Positions 45,853-56,750 of a stretch of DNA of 64,000 nt are shown here, piece by piece. The DNA is taken from contig JALMQS010000085.1 of NCBI GenBank assembly GCA_024734495.1, positions 24,816,920 through 24,880,919 on the forward strand, given 5' to 3'. Position numbers and translations under genes: made by a program. Each line of letters starts with the position of its first letter. Positions within the stretch are counted from its first letter, which is position 1. The notes beneath the pieces were generated by a model. That model saw only the letters and a list, made by a program, of their open reading frames with translations. It made no database searches and had not been told where the DNA came from. Origin of the DNA: Forficula auricularia (lineage: Eukaryota; Arthropoda; Insecta; Dermaptera; Forficulidae).

Positions 45853-45900
45853 TAATTGACTGAAGATGGCCAAATAAAATTCAGGCAGAAACGTCTTATT
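45853..45900 (+). ncRNA. Hammerhead-like ribozyme motif, core intact (right end)
   Basis: CUGAAGA, extra U, stem II GGC(C)...GGC(A), GAAACGUC, then UUAUU. Flank UAAUUGA pairs with UUAUUA with one mismatch and one G-U. Mirror partner of 44764-44812. Confidence 0.55.
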
Positions 45901-46009
45901 AAAGGTGTTTTATTGAACCCAGTGATTCCATCTTTGGCTGATACCTCCTCCTTCATCTAGTACAGTTTCATCACAGCCACGAACTCTTACAATGTTCTTA
46001 ATTTAATAT

Positions 46010-46820
46010 AATTATGGAGCTGAATCATGAAAATTTAGTTTTATATTTATTTATATGTGAATGTATTTGTTGTTCCAATATTTTTTTTACATTTTTTTTG
46101 ACTAGCTAGCTGTATGTAAAAATCTTTTGCAGTCAGCCTATTTTTTATTTCGCCTGCAACGTAGGCAACCTAGATAGAGAACAGCTCAAGTTATTATTTA
46201 TGGATGCAGCCCTAGAGCACAATTCACATAAATAATGCATATGAGCTAATCTATAGGTTGCGTACGTTGCAGGTAATCATAGTAAAGTCTTGAGAATGTG
46301 ACTGTAAGATAAGTTTTCTATGTCCATTGGAACTTCCAAAAATATTTTTTATACACCCTATATGTTTTATTTTTATCTCTCAAGGATATCTTGAGATAGA
46401 TAGCCCTGCGTTGCCTAGAGCATCACTATTTCCTCCTCTTGGGATGATATCCGAAAGCTATCTATTTCTCAGTAATTTGATGCTAATTCTTAGAAAGCAA
46501 AATGTTGGCATCGATCACAATTGAAAGACGATAAAGGCTAATATATTATTCGAACACAATTCTCTAAAGCTTTTGTTTGTAAAATAAAAATAATCGACTT
46601 TAGTTGAAATTTACGGAGCTTTAGAAGTACTTTTTTTAAGCGAATTAAGAGGTTTTAATCTAGAAAAGCTTTATTGGTAACAGAGATATTCCATTTAGGA
46701 TGATTTAATTAATTTAACTTTTTAAATGTCTCTAGCTGACAAAAAGAGTATTTGAATTGTCTCAAAGTTATAAACAAGGAGAAAAATTATTTTTCTATCT
46801 GTCTGTGTGTCTGGATACCC
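46010..46820. other. AT-rich stretch, no gene seen
   Basis: The ORF at 46327-46524 includes a GC-richer piece (SPALPRASLFPPLGM), but its upstream border is ctctcaag, a poor acceptor, and no donor follows. Confidence 0.4.
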
Positions 46821-46827
46821 TCATAGC

Positions 46828-47000
46828 CGAGGGGTGAACCACGATTGGAATTAGGTGTACACCTGTACACGTCTTTGGAATTATGTGGAATTATTTTGGA
46901 ATTCATTAGATAATGCGGCTTCATCTATTGTCTTCTACTTGGAAATGTAAGTGGAAGTGGAAGTAGGTGTACACGATATTAGGCCGCGGTTCACCCCTCG
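46828..47000. mobile_element. CGAGGGGTGAACC hAT-type MITE, copy 3
   Basis: The ends cgaggggtgaaccacga and ccgcggttcacccctcg are flanked by ctcatagc and ctcataat (6 of 8 bases match). The body is like the 782 copy. Confidence 0.85.
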
Positions 47001-47594
47001 CTCATAATCAAAGGAGAGAAAGTGGCAGAGTTGGTTTGAATTTTTAAAAGAAAGAAATAGTGCGATTTCGGTTTTTTAGCTTCAACGTTTCTGATGAAAA
47101 ATGAGCTAAAATTTGAGTTCGAGTTATGGTTGTTTTAGCTTTCTTGCTCAAACTGTTCGTTGACCAAAAATTGCAGACAGGTTCCGAGTCTTAAAAAAGT
47201 TTTCCCCTTTCATTATATTTATCAAATTAGTGGTTAGAGTAAGAAAAATAAATATATAAAAAAATGCTGTTATTAGTGAATTTGATGATGCGAAAGATTC
47301 TTTAAGGTTGGACCACACTTGGTGTAAATAACAAGTTAATTACATATTCTTTTAAACATAGACTTTATTGTCTTCATCTCTCTTTCTGGAGTCAGGGGCT
47401 TTAGTAAAGTTTATTTTAATTATTTAATTTGATTAATGGATTGTTTTTAAGCGTGGCAGGTGCAACTCGAATGGTGTAGACATCTGTTTATTAAGATATG
47501 GTAATGATCTAATTTGATTGGTATTTGATAAATCTTTGGACACTAGATGATTTCTTCTGAAGTTGTAGAAAGTCAACTGTAGAATAGTTTTTCC

Positions 47595-47819
47595 CGAGGG
47601 GTGAACCGCGACCTAATATGCTGTACTCCTACTTCCACTTGTACTTCCAAATATTTCCAAGTAATTCCAAATTTTCCTAGTACTTCCAAATATTTCCAAG
47701 TACTTTCAAATATTTCCAAGCACTTCCAAATATTTTCAAGTACTTTCAAATATTTCCAAGTACTTTCAAAATACTTCCAAAGAGGTGTACACCTACTTCC
47801 AATCGCGTATCACCCCTCG
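47595..47819. mobile_element. CGAGGGGTGAACC MITE whose body is a 20-bp minisatellite
   Basis: The termini are family-typical and flanked by gtttttcc and attttccc (6 of 8). Between them are about seven tandem copies of tacttccaaatatttccaag. The unit is absent from copies 782 and 46828, which have single ggaatta/ggaagt units instead. The array therefore expanded inside the transposon. The ORF across it is an artefact. Confidence 0.85.
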
Positions 47820-48001
47820 ATTTTCCCCATATTATTGATGATATTTATTATTCACGTAAACAGTTTTGTTGGTTGCAGATCGCGCAGGCGCCCAGAAGGA
47901 AATTCTATCTGGTTGACTACTTTAATAGTTTTAATTAAGAATAAAATTTGTTTTCAGAACTAAAGATTGATCGACCGTTTGGTTAATGTCGATAAATAGT
48001 A

Positions 48002-48441
48002 CAGTCGTCACTCGATAATTCGAACTCTTTAGCTGTTAACTTCGGTATATCGAAAAAATGCTCTGTATTTTGATTCACTCGATAACTCGAAATCCTTTTC
48101 GTAACAAGAGGGGTAGAGAACGTTCTATAATTCGAACTAGGCTACTTCCCCTCTTTATAATTCGAATTTTTCCTAGCAAAAAACTATTCTTAATTTTTTT
48201 TATTATCTATTGCAATGTTAATACATATGTATTTTTTTTTCTTTTTTTCGTTTTCATTATTTAAACTTTTTTACTTAAGGCTATATTTAAAATCTATGTA
48301 AGCTCATACATATTTTCAAAAATACGTATAATGAAAACTCTTAATAATTTGAATTTTTTCTTTCCTCTTGATAATTCGAAACCTAAATAATTCGAATTTT
48401 TATTGTAGTCCCTTGAATTTCGAATTATCGAGAGTCAACTG
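48002..48441. mobile_element. pogo/Tigger-type MITE with TA duplication
   Basis: The ends cagtcgtcactcgataattcg and cgaattatcgagagtcaactg are inverted, each bordered by TA (48000-48001, 48442-48443). TA duplications and CAGT-TGAC-type ends with internal ataattcgaa repeats fit pogo/Tigger elements. The body has ataattcgaa motifs repeated but no transposase ORF. Confidence 0.85.
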
Positions 48442-48449
48442 TACTTCAA

Positions 48450-49500
48450 AAAGATAACCTCTAAATTTTTGTTGAACAAGATACCCTCCCTTTGTTTGTT
48501 TTTACTCACTGCGTGACGTTACTTTTCATCAAAGGTAGATAACACGAAGGAATTTTTACATATTAATGAGAACAGAAGAGGTTGATGTAAAATAAATGAT
48601 ACTTTGCATAATTGATTATTTTCTTTTAGAAAGTTAATATTTAACTGCCAGTACTCTGGATCAATAAGTAAAGTCTGCAGAAGGTTCTCTTCCGATTTAG
48701 TCTCTTTGATGGAATTTTATGGGGAACACAGTATAAAACTAGTAATAAAAGATTCAGATGGGAATCAGGAGGAGCCAAGAGAAAGAGCTCCAACCTTTTT
48801 TCTAAAGGTATACATGTAAAAATAAATCTATCTAAATAAACATGTCTTATTTTATTTTAGATTTTAAAATTTAATAGTGATTTATGTTTTTTTAACTATT
48901 ATTACTTATAATACAGTTTTGAAAAAAAAAATAAAGAGGAAAATATATAGAATTCGTTGTGTGGGAAAAACGTTATTTCCAAGGAGATTCTAACAAAAAT
49001 AGCTTGGGGATAAGTTTCTCGCGTAGAGAAAATCGATATATTTGCTAGTGGAAAAATTCACACCAATTTATTATTTATATTTTATAGATGGCAATGCAGC
49101 TCATTCAGATATTACCAATTAAATTAATTTAAAGATTGGAAAATTTTAACAAATTAATAACCAATCAATTGAATGCCTATAATGTTTTAATAATTCAAAG
49201 TAAAACTTAGGATGTCATTTTTTTGAGTGAAGCAGAATTTTTTATTTCCAAGGAATAATTATTCCAATTTCATATTAAATTAAAAACTTTTAGCTCCAAC
49301 CATCCCCATAGCTCATATTTAACAGTGAGATTGTTTTTCTGATTTCTTCATATTTCAACCGAAAGTTCTCAATTATAATATAGACTTACAAGTTCTTTGT
49401 TACGGGGAAAAATGTTGGCTCCAGAATACCATTGTATAATCGTCCGTTTTTATAGTTAAAAGTATCTTCTAAATCCTGATATACAAACATACAGAAAAAA
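48450..49500. other. AT-rich stretch, nothing recognised
   Basis: No supported gene or repeat border. Confidence 0.4.
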
Positions 49501-49522
49501 AAATTTTTGTTCATAATAAATT

Positions 49523-49940
49523 AATAAAGTAAAGAAAATTTTAAAAATTTAAAAAAATACAAAATTCTAGGTAGGTTTCACAAAAATAAAAGTCAAGATG
49601 CTTATTAGAATGACTCTATATATATTTTGGGGTACGAGCCCATCTTCAGGAGCTCAAAGTAGATTCAAAGAAGATGGGCTCGTGCCCCGAAATCCGAAAT
49701 ACAGAGTATATATATAGTCATGCTAATAAGCATCTTGTCTTTTATTTTTGTGAAACCTTCCTAGAATTTATATATTTTAAAATTTTTAAAATTTTCTTTA
49801 CTTTATTAAAATATGTTTCACCAAGAACCTACAGACCTACACCATTCTTCCTTAACAAATTTTTTGTTCACGTTCAGACATTTGTAAACATTTTTGGTTA
49901 AGGGAGAATGATGTGGTGAAACATTTTAAATAAAGTAATA
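49523..49940. mobile_element. Ribozyme-bearing foldback with tail modules
   Basis: The arms aataaagtaaagaaaatttt and ttttctttactttatt (to 49807) enclose a ribozyme motif in the left arm and a broken one in the right. The tail atgtttcaccaagaacctac follows, and its inverted copy (gatgtggtgaaacat) lies at about 49905-49930, a second partial element end. Confidence 0.65.
49606..49657 (-). ncRNA. Hammerhead-like motif, GAAA changed to AAAA
   Basis: Minus strand: GAGCUC, CUGAAGA, extra U, stem II GGGcucgua-CCC, AAAA, UAUAUAUA, GAGUC. Stem I pairs (one G-U). The lost G in GAAA should inactivate it. The right arm (about 49665-49710) has GAAA but lacks the CUG of the core. Confidence 0.45.
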
Positions 49941-50006
49941 AAAATTTTCTTTACTTTATTTGTAAAAATGAATAAGTAATTGGTACTTCGTTTGGGCAGT
50001 TGTTAA

Positions 50007-50277
50007 TGTAGAAGTGCAGACAGGCTTTGAGTTATACTAGGCCACAAGGGCAGAAAGTGTTGTGTTCTCATATAAATTAAAATTATTTTTCAGTGAGTGA
50101 AATCGAAATTTTATTTTATTTCGATATTTGTTAAATAATGATGATAATGAAATATCAAAATAAAATAAAATTTCGATTTCAAATCATTGAAAAAGAATTT
50201 TAATTTAAGTATATGAGAACACAATACCTACTTCTCTTGTGACAGAGTATAACACAACACCTGACTGCACTTCTACA
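50007..50277. mobile_element. Foldback element with tgtagaagtgcag ends
   Basis: The ends tgtagaagtgcag and ctgcacttctaca are inverted, and the pairing continues inward (tgtgttctcatat / atatgagaacaca, aaatcgaaattttatttta / complement). No ORF and no clear duplication. Confidence 0.7.
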
Positions 50278-50334
50278 TGAATAAGTAAAAAAAAAAAAAA
50301 ATGTGTGAGCCTCATCAATATAAACTCACGGGGC

Positions 50335-50790
50335 TGTGAAACTTCTCTAGATGTAGATGTTATTTGTATATAACGGCCAAAAAGTTTATCCCCCCTTAAA
50401 AAATCACACTCAATAAATACTAAATACTAGTATTCCTAATTTTATAATAATAATAATAATATTTTATTGAATATATTGAATATTAAAAATCAAAATCTGT
50501 ATAAAAAATTATCATTAATTTTTAGGCTGAGAATGATTTAAATAACGCTATATGAAATTAACAATATTTAAAAATTTTATATAAATCAAAATAAATCAAT
50601 AACTATTTAATGATTTATGGCAATTATTTTTTATTTCTTTTTTTATTCCGATTTAAATATTTTTATTTCTGATTTTGGCCTACTAGATACCCAACAAATT
50701 CTTTTTTCGGACTCAAGGCTTTTCCCTTATTGAGTCATTTCCCCTTTATTCTAACAAAAATTCTGAAACCTCGCTAAAGAAGTTTCGCTT
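50335..50790. mobile_element. GAAGTGAAACTTC-family MITE, copy 4
   Basis: Tgtgaaacttctctagatgt at the left and cgctaaagaagtttcgctt at the right are decayed family ends. Tatataacggccaaaaagtt and tcatttcccctttattc are shared with the other copies. Confidence 0.6.
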
Positions 50791-51069
50791 AAAAGAAAAA
50801 ATTGAATTTTTTCGAGTGAATTTAATAATCTCGAGTTGTCTGTTCGGAAAGCTAAGAAAATCTAAGAAGACATTTTCCTAACGCTTACAGAGCAAAGGGT
50901 AAAAGTTGCGTGATTGGCATATTATATATAGATATATACCTTCAAGGGCAGACAATGGTCATCGACATGCAGATAACACAAGAGATAACAACAACTCAAC
51001 ATCGGCATTTGAACAACATTCTCAGTATATCTGATCACCGGAAGCACTCGTCGCTTCCGATAAATTAGC

Positions 51070-52130
51070 AGGGGAAAATTAACTTTAAAGGCTACATTTC
51101 CTTTAGAGACATGGGAAGAGTGATAAGAAAAACAAGTGGGTCTGACTTTTGTGGGCCATATGGTACCTCAAACTTTTCGCTTTATAATTTATTCATTTTT
51201 TGAATATTGATACAAATGAAACCTGGTTTAAATAGAAATAAACCTATAATGTTGGACATCTTTTTTTTGCTAAATTACGGTGCTAGAGCTGATCTCAATA
51301 AACTAGCTAGTAAAATGAAAGTTAATTTTTATGTTTCTAGATATAGAGTAAAGTTAACTGGTTGCGTCAAACTAGTCTTAGGTCGAGAATAAATTTCATT
51401 CTCAGAATTTTTGCTTCAATTATTGTGACGTCATGATCGTCTCTGTATATTGTGAAATTGTATAGTAAAAAAAGAGGCAGTTTTGATAAGTACTAGTAAT
51501 GTCCCTGATGTCAAACATAATTTTAATTCTTAAATATGAATATTTCTTTACAATAGTTATTTAATTTTATTCTATAAATATTGAGGGGAATTTGTTGGGG
51601 AAGCCTAAAGCGTATGCAAACATATATTTGCTTATAGCAATTAAAAGCCTGCTCTACAGGAGTTGACAAATTATATTTATTAATATATAATCAAACAAAA
51701 ATAAAATATACATTCAAAACTTTTTTCATTTTCACTTACTTAATCATCAAATTACTAAAGATTCTATTGTTGTCTAATGTTATGTATAATGGGATTAAGG
51801 TATGATAAAGTCTCTTGGTTGAAACAATCATAGTTTATTTCCACTTTCATTTAGAATAAGTACATAATGAAATGCATATGCAAAAATTTACTTTTTGAAG
51901 TCTTGAAATACCAGGAAAATCAATTCGAATTTTATTCATTGAATTTTAAATTTAAGTATAAGATGACATATATAGCTAAAAGAGCATGTTTAAATAAACT
52001 GCAACGGATCGTTGCTAAACTTTATCCAAATTCATTTGAAATATTAATATGTTTGTTCCTTTATTATTAATCAGATATCAGTTGCAATTTGTAGTTCATA
52101 TTGACATTAATTCAAAAATAATTCTCATTT
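51070..52130. other. AT-rich stretch, nothing recognised
   Basis: ORFs at 51207-51392 and 51867-52070 are Lys/Leu/Phe-rich and unsupported. Confidence 0.4.
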
Positions 52131-52134
52131 AATA

Positions 52135-52930
52135 GTCGAGGAATAACCATTCTACATTGGATTTTTGACATTTCGGTTATTATTGTAACCATTGCTGAAG
52201 AAACCAATAAAAACCGAAACGTCAAAAATTCAATATAGAATGGTTATTCCTCAAGTATCAGATGAGAATCAATCGCTACTTTTGATTTTAACTCGATTCC
52301 TCTATGTCTTCAGCAATGGTTACCAATAAAAACCGAAACGTCAAAAATCCAATATAGAATGGTTATTCCTCAAGTACTAGATGAGAATCAATCGCTATTT
52401 TTGGTTTAAAGTCGATTCCTCTATGTCTTCAGCAATGGTTATCAATAAAAACCGAAATGTCAAAAATTCAATATAGAATGGTTATTCCTCAAGTACTAGA
52501 TGAGAATCAATCGCTATTTTTGGTTTAAAGTCGATTCCTCTATGTCTTCAGCAATGGTTACCAATTAAAACCGAAACGTCAAAAATCCAATATAGAATGG
52601 TTATTCCTCAAGTACTAGATGAGAATCAATCGCTATTTTTGGTTTAAAGTCGATTCCTCTATGTCTTCAGCAATGGTTACCAATAAAAACCGAAATGTCA
52701 AAAATCCAATATAGAATGGTTATTCCTCAAGTACTAGATGAGAATCAATAGCTATTTTTGGTTTAAAGTCGATTCTCTATGTCTTCAGCAATGGTTACTA
52801 ATAAAAACCGAAACGTCAAAAATCCAATATAGAATGATTATTCCTCAAGTACGAGATGAGAATCAATCGCTATTTTTGGTTTAAAGTCGATTTCTCTATG
52901 TCTTAAGCAAAGGTAACGGATAAGAAAACA
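52135..52930. repeat. 119-bp tandem array derived from a ribozyme-type foldback
   Basis: Six units start at tcaagta near 52251, 52370, 52489, 52608, 52727 and 52845 (period 119, last 118). Each unit has ccgaaacgtcaaaaat and, inverted, tcttcag. The left end (52138-52250) is a palindrome in which CTGAAGA lies in the same orientation as GAAACGTC, as in the ribozyme repeats, with 14 nt between them and no stem II. The array thus seems to have grown from a foldback element. Confidence 0.85.
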
Positions 52931-52939
52931 ACGCAGTTG

Positions 52940-53835
52940 CTATGGTTACTTATAAAAATTTCTCCCAAATTTTTAGCATTTTACAGAGAGAAGCCTATCC
53001 ATTCTTACTTAATCAAGGCTAAATGAGCTATATTAAAACTTTCAAATGAATAAATTTTAAAGAATTAAAAAAATTAAAAAAAGTACTCTCTTACTCTAGA
53101 GTAAAGTACTTTAAAATATAATTTTACTAAAAACTTTATTTAACCTTTTTTGTGGTCCCCAAGGTACTTAATTAGGATATTAAATTTCATCAAAATTGGT
53201 TAAGTCATTTTCAAGATATTTCGAAAAAACTAAAAAGTACTGTTATAAAGTACTAATGTTTGTGGGCCGATATGTACCAAAAACTAATCAGCGCTTCATT
53301 TTGTTAAAAGAATGCCATGTTTTCAATTTCATTTCAATCGGTTCAGCGGTGTGGAAAAAATCGTGGGCCAAAAAAACGATAACATACATCCATCCATACA
53401 TACATACATACATACATCCGCACGCACTAAATGAAAAAATCGCACTTTTTGGCCTCTCGACGAGACCCCATGTAATTTTTGGCAAAACCGTCACGTGCTA
53501 AAATTCAACCTAATTGAATACTACAATTTGTGACTTTAATTGAGTCCATGGGTTCCGTAGTCTTTACCTGAGGACCCTTTGAAGCCACGCTTGCCCCGAG
53601 AGCGATTACAATACTTTACCCATGCTTTGCATTGGATAAAGTAAAAAAATGAGTTTTGTGGTCCTCAAAGCCCAAAAAGTACACCAAAATCTACCGGTTG
53701 TCGAGGTAAACCAAAAACGTTAAATCCTAAGGATATGAAATTTAAAAATTAAGCTACTTAAGCTTAGCACAACAGCTAGGTTTTGGCTTAAATTAGCCCA
53801 TCTTTAAATATACATATACTTTTTTTTACATTTAG
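52940..53835. repeat. Dispersed repeat with a (CATA)n tract
   Basis: A catacatacatacatac tract (53397-53416) follows ttcaatcggttcagcggtgt, a phrase type common at ends of non-LTR or Helitron-like repeats in arthropods. Bases 53530-53640 are a diverged inverted copy of about 10040-10120 (atgggttccgtagtc). ORFs at 53196-53501 (+) and 53288-53494 (-) are by-products. Confidence 0.5.
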
Positions 53836-53840
53836 GTACA

Positions 53841-54198
53841 TGTTGCAGTAAAATCACGTTTTAAGTAAGAACTATTTCTTACTAGTTAAAACGCGTTTCA
53901 CTGAATACCCCTGTGGCAAATAGAATTTACTGATGTTGGATGAGTCTGGTCAAAAGGTCCAGAATCTTCATTTTTGACCTTCCGCCTCATTTTTTAAACG
54001 AAAATGTCAAAAATTACATCCTAATTAGAAGCAAAGATGTAATTATTAACATTTTCTTTCAAAACATTGTGAAAATAAACACCCAAAATGAGCCAGAAGG
54101 TCAAAAATAAAGATTCCAGACCTTTGGACCAAACTCCACCAACATCAGCAAATTCTAGTTGCCACAAAGGTATTCAGTGAAACGCGTTTTAACTAAAA
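53841..54198. mobile_element. TGTTGCAGTAAAACCCC foldback, copy 3, right end truncated
   Basis: Tgttgcagtaaaatcacgtt opens the element and the arm modules match 17033. The right arm stops at cgcgttttaactaaaacata, lacking the last ~45 bp. Confidence 0.75.
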
Positions 54199-54209
54199 CA
54201 TACATATAT

Positions 54210-55420
54210 GGTATATTGTATTGGATTTACTATAGTCAAATTAATAATGAATGAATAAGACTGCACATTTTCACATATATAAGAGCCCATATGATTGCTT
54301 CCATTTCATTTAATCCTTTAACAGGATATCCGATAATATTTTTTTCTAGTTCCTGTTCAGATCCAGGTGACAAAAACACCTGAAAGAGGACAACGAAAGA
54401 ATATTGCATGATACAGTGAGTGAGTGCAATGGGGGGATATAAAATAAATTAATTTAACAACTGTTGATATCGATAAATTTATTTCACACTTCGATAAAAC
54501 TACCTATATATTAAAATTAATTAATTAGAATCGGGTTGCTTATAAATTAGACTGCTCGATATTTATTACTAGGCGGTTTAAAAATAATTTATTTTTGTCG
54601 AAGCAACCGGGATAACCTCCAAAACGACTTCCTTTCTCCATGCCATGATAATTTTTGAAAGCAAATCAGAACCGTCAGTCAGATAGCAAAGTTTATTTCA
54701 AGATGGTTTATGGTAATAGTAGAACCGAAGCAACGTGGGTCTTCCTTTAGGAAGACAGCTTTGATCAGCTTTTAGCTCCGACGATCAAGGTTAAAAGAGT
54801 AATTTTCTCTTACTGTGCAGAGATCTTATAAAGGTAAGCCATCACGTTTTAATATAAAATAAAACCAGCCGAAAGACCACCTGAATACAAGATTCCAAGA
54901 CCACCCAGAATAAGACCACTTGCTAAACTAGTGGGACAATGTAATTGAGATAGCTTAATTAATTTCGTTTAGTGAATTAGTAGTCGATTATAAAGAAAAA
55001 TGAAATCATTACTAAAAGTGTGATTCATGCTCGGTTAATATAAAAATTTATTTATAAAAAGAATTCAGTTTCTAAGGTCTTACATTTTTTGATATTTGTA
55101 GAATATTTTTATATTGCATTATCAAAATAAATTCTTTTTATAAATAATTTGGTTGTTGTTGCGAGTTGTATTTTTGAAAAAATTCATTCTTATTTTCCAA
55201 AAGAGATAAAAATTTATGTTTTTTCATCATTATTTATTACTTTACCATACGTGGTATGGTGACCCGTATGGAAATAAATAGATTTTCGAAATATGTTTTT
55301 TATATATTTTTTGAAAATATATTAAAAATATAAAATTTTTGTGTTAAATTTATATAAAATTTATACTAGAGCGACATAAAAATAATTTTATTTTTAGAAT
55401 ATATAGAAAACATAAACTTT
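54210..55420. other. AT-rich stretch with a possible non-coding exon
   Basis: A GC-richer segment (54595-54833) has cagtcagatag, an initiator-like word, and ends with a good donor, aaag|gtaagc, at 54834. It has no open frame of note. It could be a 5' untranslated exon; evidence is weak. Confidence 0.25.
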
Positions 55421-55600
55421 ATATTGAAGGAGACAATAAGAGTGCTGTCTTCTTTGACACACTTTTTATTGTCTCCTTCAATATATAAAAATTCTGCTAC
55501 TCTCGGCAAAAACTTTCAATTTAATAAACTTTATATAAATTTAACACAAAAATTTTATATTTTTAATATATTTTCAAAAATATATAAAAAACATATTTGG
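55380..55600. repeat. Foldback containing a family A end
   Basis: Aaactttatattgaaggagac and gtctccttcaatatata are inverted around a short centre. Tctgctactctcggcaaaaac is the family A terminus. The arms continue outward (aaatttatataaaattta). Confidence 0.55.
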
Positions 55601-55830
55601 AAAATCTATTTATTTCTATACGGGGAAGTATTATATCGTTCATGAAAATAGTGTTTTTGCTTAGTATTTTCGAAATTTCTCAAAAAACGGTTAAAACTAT
55701 TTTAATAAAAAAATAAATGAGCAAATTTACGGCGACTCGGTCTAAACTACATCCTTGTATAGTGAACATCAAAAAATTAATATTTTAAGAGATATCAATT
55801 ATTATTATTATCATTTTTGTCCATAATTTG

Positions 55831-56075
55831 CGAGGGATGAACCGCGACCTAATATGCTGTACATCTACTTCCATTTGTACTTCCAAATATTTCCAAGTAC
55901 TTCCAAATATTTCCAAGTACTTCCAAATATTTCCAAGTAATTCCAAATATTTCCAAGTACTTCAAAATATTTCCAAGTACTTCCAAATATTTCCAAATAC
56001 TTTCAAATATTTCCAAATATTTCCAAGTACTTCCAAAAAGGTGTACACCTACTTCCAATCGCTGATCACCCCTCG
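55831..56075. mobile_element. CGAGGGGTGAACC MITE with 20-bp minisatellite body, second case
   Basis: Cgagggatgaaccgcgacct and gatcacccctcg ends are flanked by ataatttg and attatttg (7 of 8). About eight units of tacttccaaatatttccaag fill it. ORFs on both strands across the array are artefacts. Confidence 0.85.
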
Positions 56076-56163
56076 ATTATTTGTATTAATTTGAAATAAT
56101 AGGAAAATAAGGATAAGTTTATAACAGGAAAATAAGGACAAATTGTGTAACTTTTTTATTTAT

Positions 56164-56207
56164 CAGCCAATGTTTCGTCGACTTTGCCGACTTCTTAAGG
56201 GCTTCAA
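56164..56207 (-). ncRNA. Hammerhead-like motif, one core change (left arm)
   Basis: Minus strand: AGCC, CUUAAGA (G to U), extra A, perfect stem II GUCG...CGAC, GAAA, CAUU, GGCU. Stem I AGCC/GGCU is perfect. Complements the right arm, which has an intact core but a worn stem II. Confidence 0.45.
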
Positions 56208-56284
56208 ATAGTCATGCCACACATTTGTCTAAATTTTAATTTAAGATAAAAAGAATATTTAGACGAATGTGTGGAATGACTATT

Positions 56285-56320
56285 TGAAACCCTGAAGAAG
56301 TTCGACGAAACTTTGGCTGA
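56285..56320 (+). ncRNA. Hammerhead-like motif, core intact, stem II reduced (right arm)
   Basis: CUGAAGA, extra A, GU-UCG-AC, GAAACUUU, GGCU. Compared with the left arm, eight bases of stem II and loop are deleted. Confidence 0.45.
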
Positions 56321-56532
56321 TAAATAAAAAAGTCACACATAAAAACTTGTCCCTATTTTCCTATTATAAGCTTTCAAATATTAATTATTTTGATGAAGGC
56401 GCTGATGGCTTATGTATAAAAATTAGATGCTGTTTTGAGGTAAGTAGAAGTGGTGTTCAAATGAAGACAAGGAATTTTATTCTGGTTGAATAATGAGATA
56501 AATTGTCTTGTTTAGATGTTTTATTTTCAAAT

Positions 56533-56577
56533 CACGAGACGATTTCGGCGAAGACTCTCCAACATTATCAGTCTAAA
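56533..56577 (-). ncRNA. Hammerhead-like motif, one core change
   Basis: Minus strand: UUUUAGA, CUGAUAA (G to A), stem II region, GAAAUCGUC. Likely inactive partner of 56667-56712. Confidence 0.4.
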
Positions 56578-56666
56578 AAGTAGACAATGAAGTTAAATTA
56601 AAATAAAATAAAATAAATACAAAAAATGCATTATTATTTTATTTTAATTTAACTTCATTGACTACT

Positions 56667-56712
56667 TTTAGACTGATGATGGTGGAGAGTCTCCCCCGAA
56701 ACCGTCTCGTGA
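56667..56712 (+). ncRNA. Hammerhead-like motif, core intact, long stem II
   Basis: UUAGA, CUGAUGA, extra U, stem II GG-u-GGAGA-g-UCUCC-c-CC, GAAAC, CGUC, UCGUG. Stem I is short (AGA with UC). GUC precedes the predicted cleavage site. Confidence 0.5.
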
Positions 56713-56750
56713 TTTGAAAATAAAACATCTAAACAAGACAATATATCTCA

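Larger units (their letters stand above)
44698..45993. mobile_element. 1.3-kb element with inverted ribozyme-bearing ends and 3' tail
   Basis: The terminal 110-130 bp (tactagatgaaggaggaggc... and complement) are inverted repeats, each with a hammerhead-like motif. A ~31-bp tail (tacagtttcatcacagccac...) follows the right repeat only. GTTCTTAATTTAA is duplicated at 44685-44697 and 45994-46006 (13 bp). About 1 kb lies between the ends and encodes nothing I recognise. Inverted terminal repeats plus a one-sided tail is the arrangement described for Penelope-like elements (pseudo-LTRs with a tail). This is the largest such element in the window. Confidence 0.8.
56092..56378. mobile_element. Ribozyme-bearing foldback
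   Basis: The arms ataggaaaataaggacaa... and complement enclose tttatcagccaa / ttggctgataaa and a ribozyme motif each. TATTAATT occurs on both sides (56084-56091, 56379-56386) as a likely short duplication, though it is AT-rich and could be chance. Confidence 0.65.

Noticed and set aside
46327..46524. 65-codon ORF with a GC-richer middle
   Set aside because: The splice borders are poor and no partner exon was found.
47601..47963. 120-codon ORF
   Set aside because: It is the translation of a 20-bp minisatellite inside a MITE (repeating KYFQ/FQIF-type words); the same applies at 55828-56094 and 55849-56058.
52138..52250. Functional hammerhead at the start of the 119-bp array
   Set aside because: CUGAAGA and GAAACGUC are present, but the 14 nt between them cannot form stem II and the flanks do not pair.
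52135..52930. CRISPR-like array
   Set aside because: Units are 119 bp and repeat in full, with no short repeat alternating with unique spacers, and the genome is eukaryotic.
53196..53501. 101-codon ORF
   Set aside because: It includes a (CATA)n tract read as His/Pro/Tyr/Ile repeats and a dispersed repeat end.
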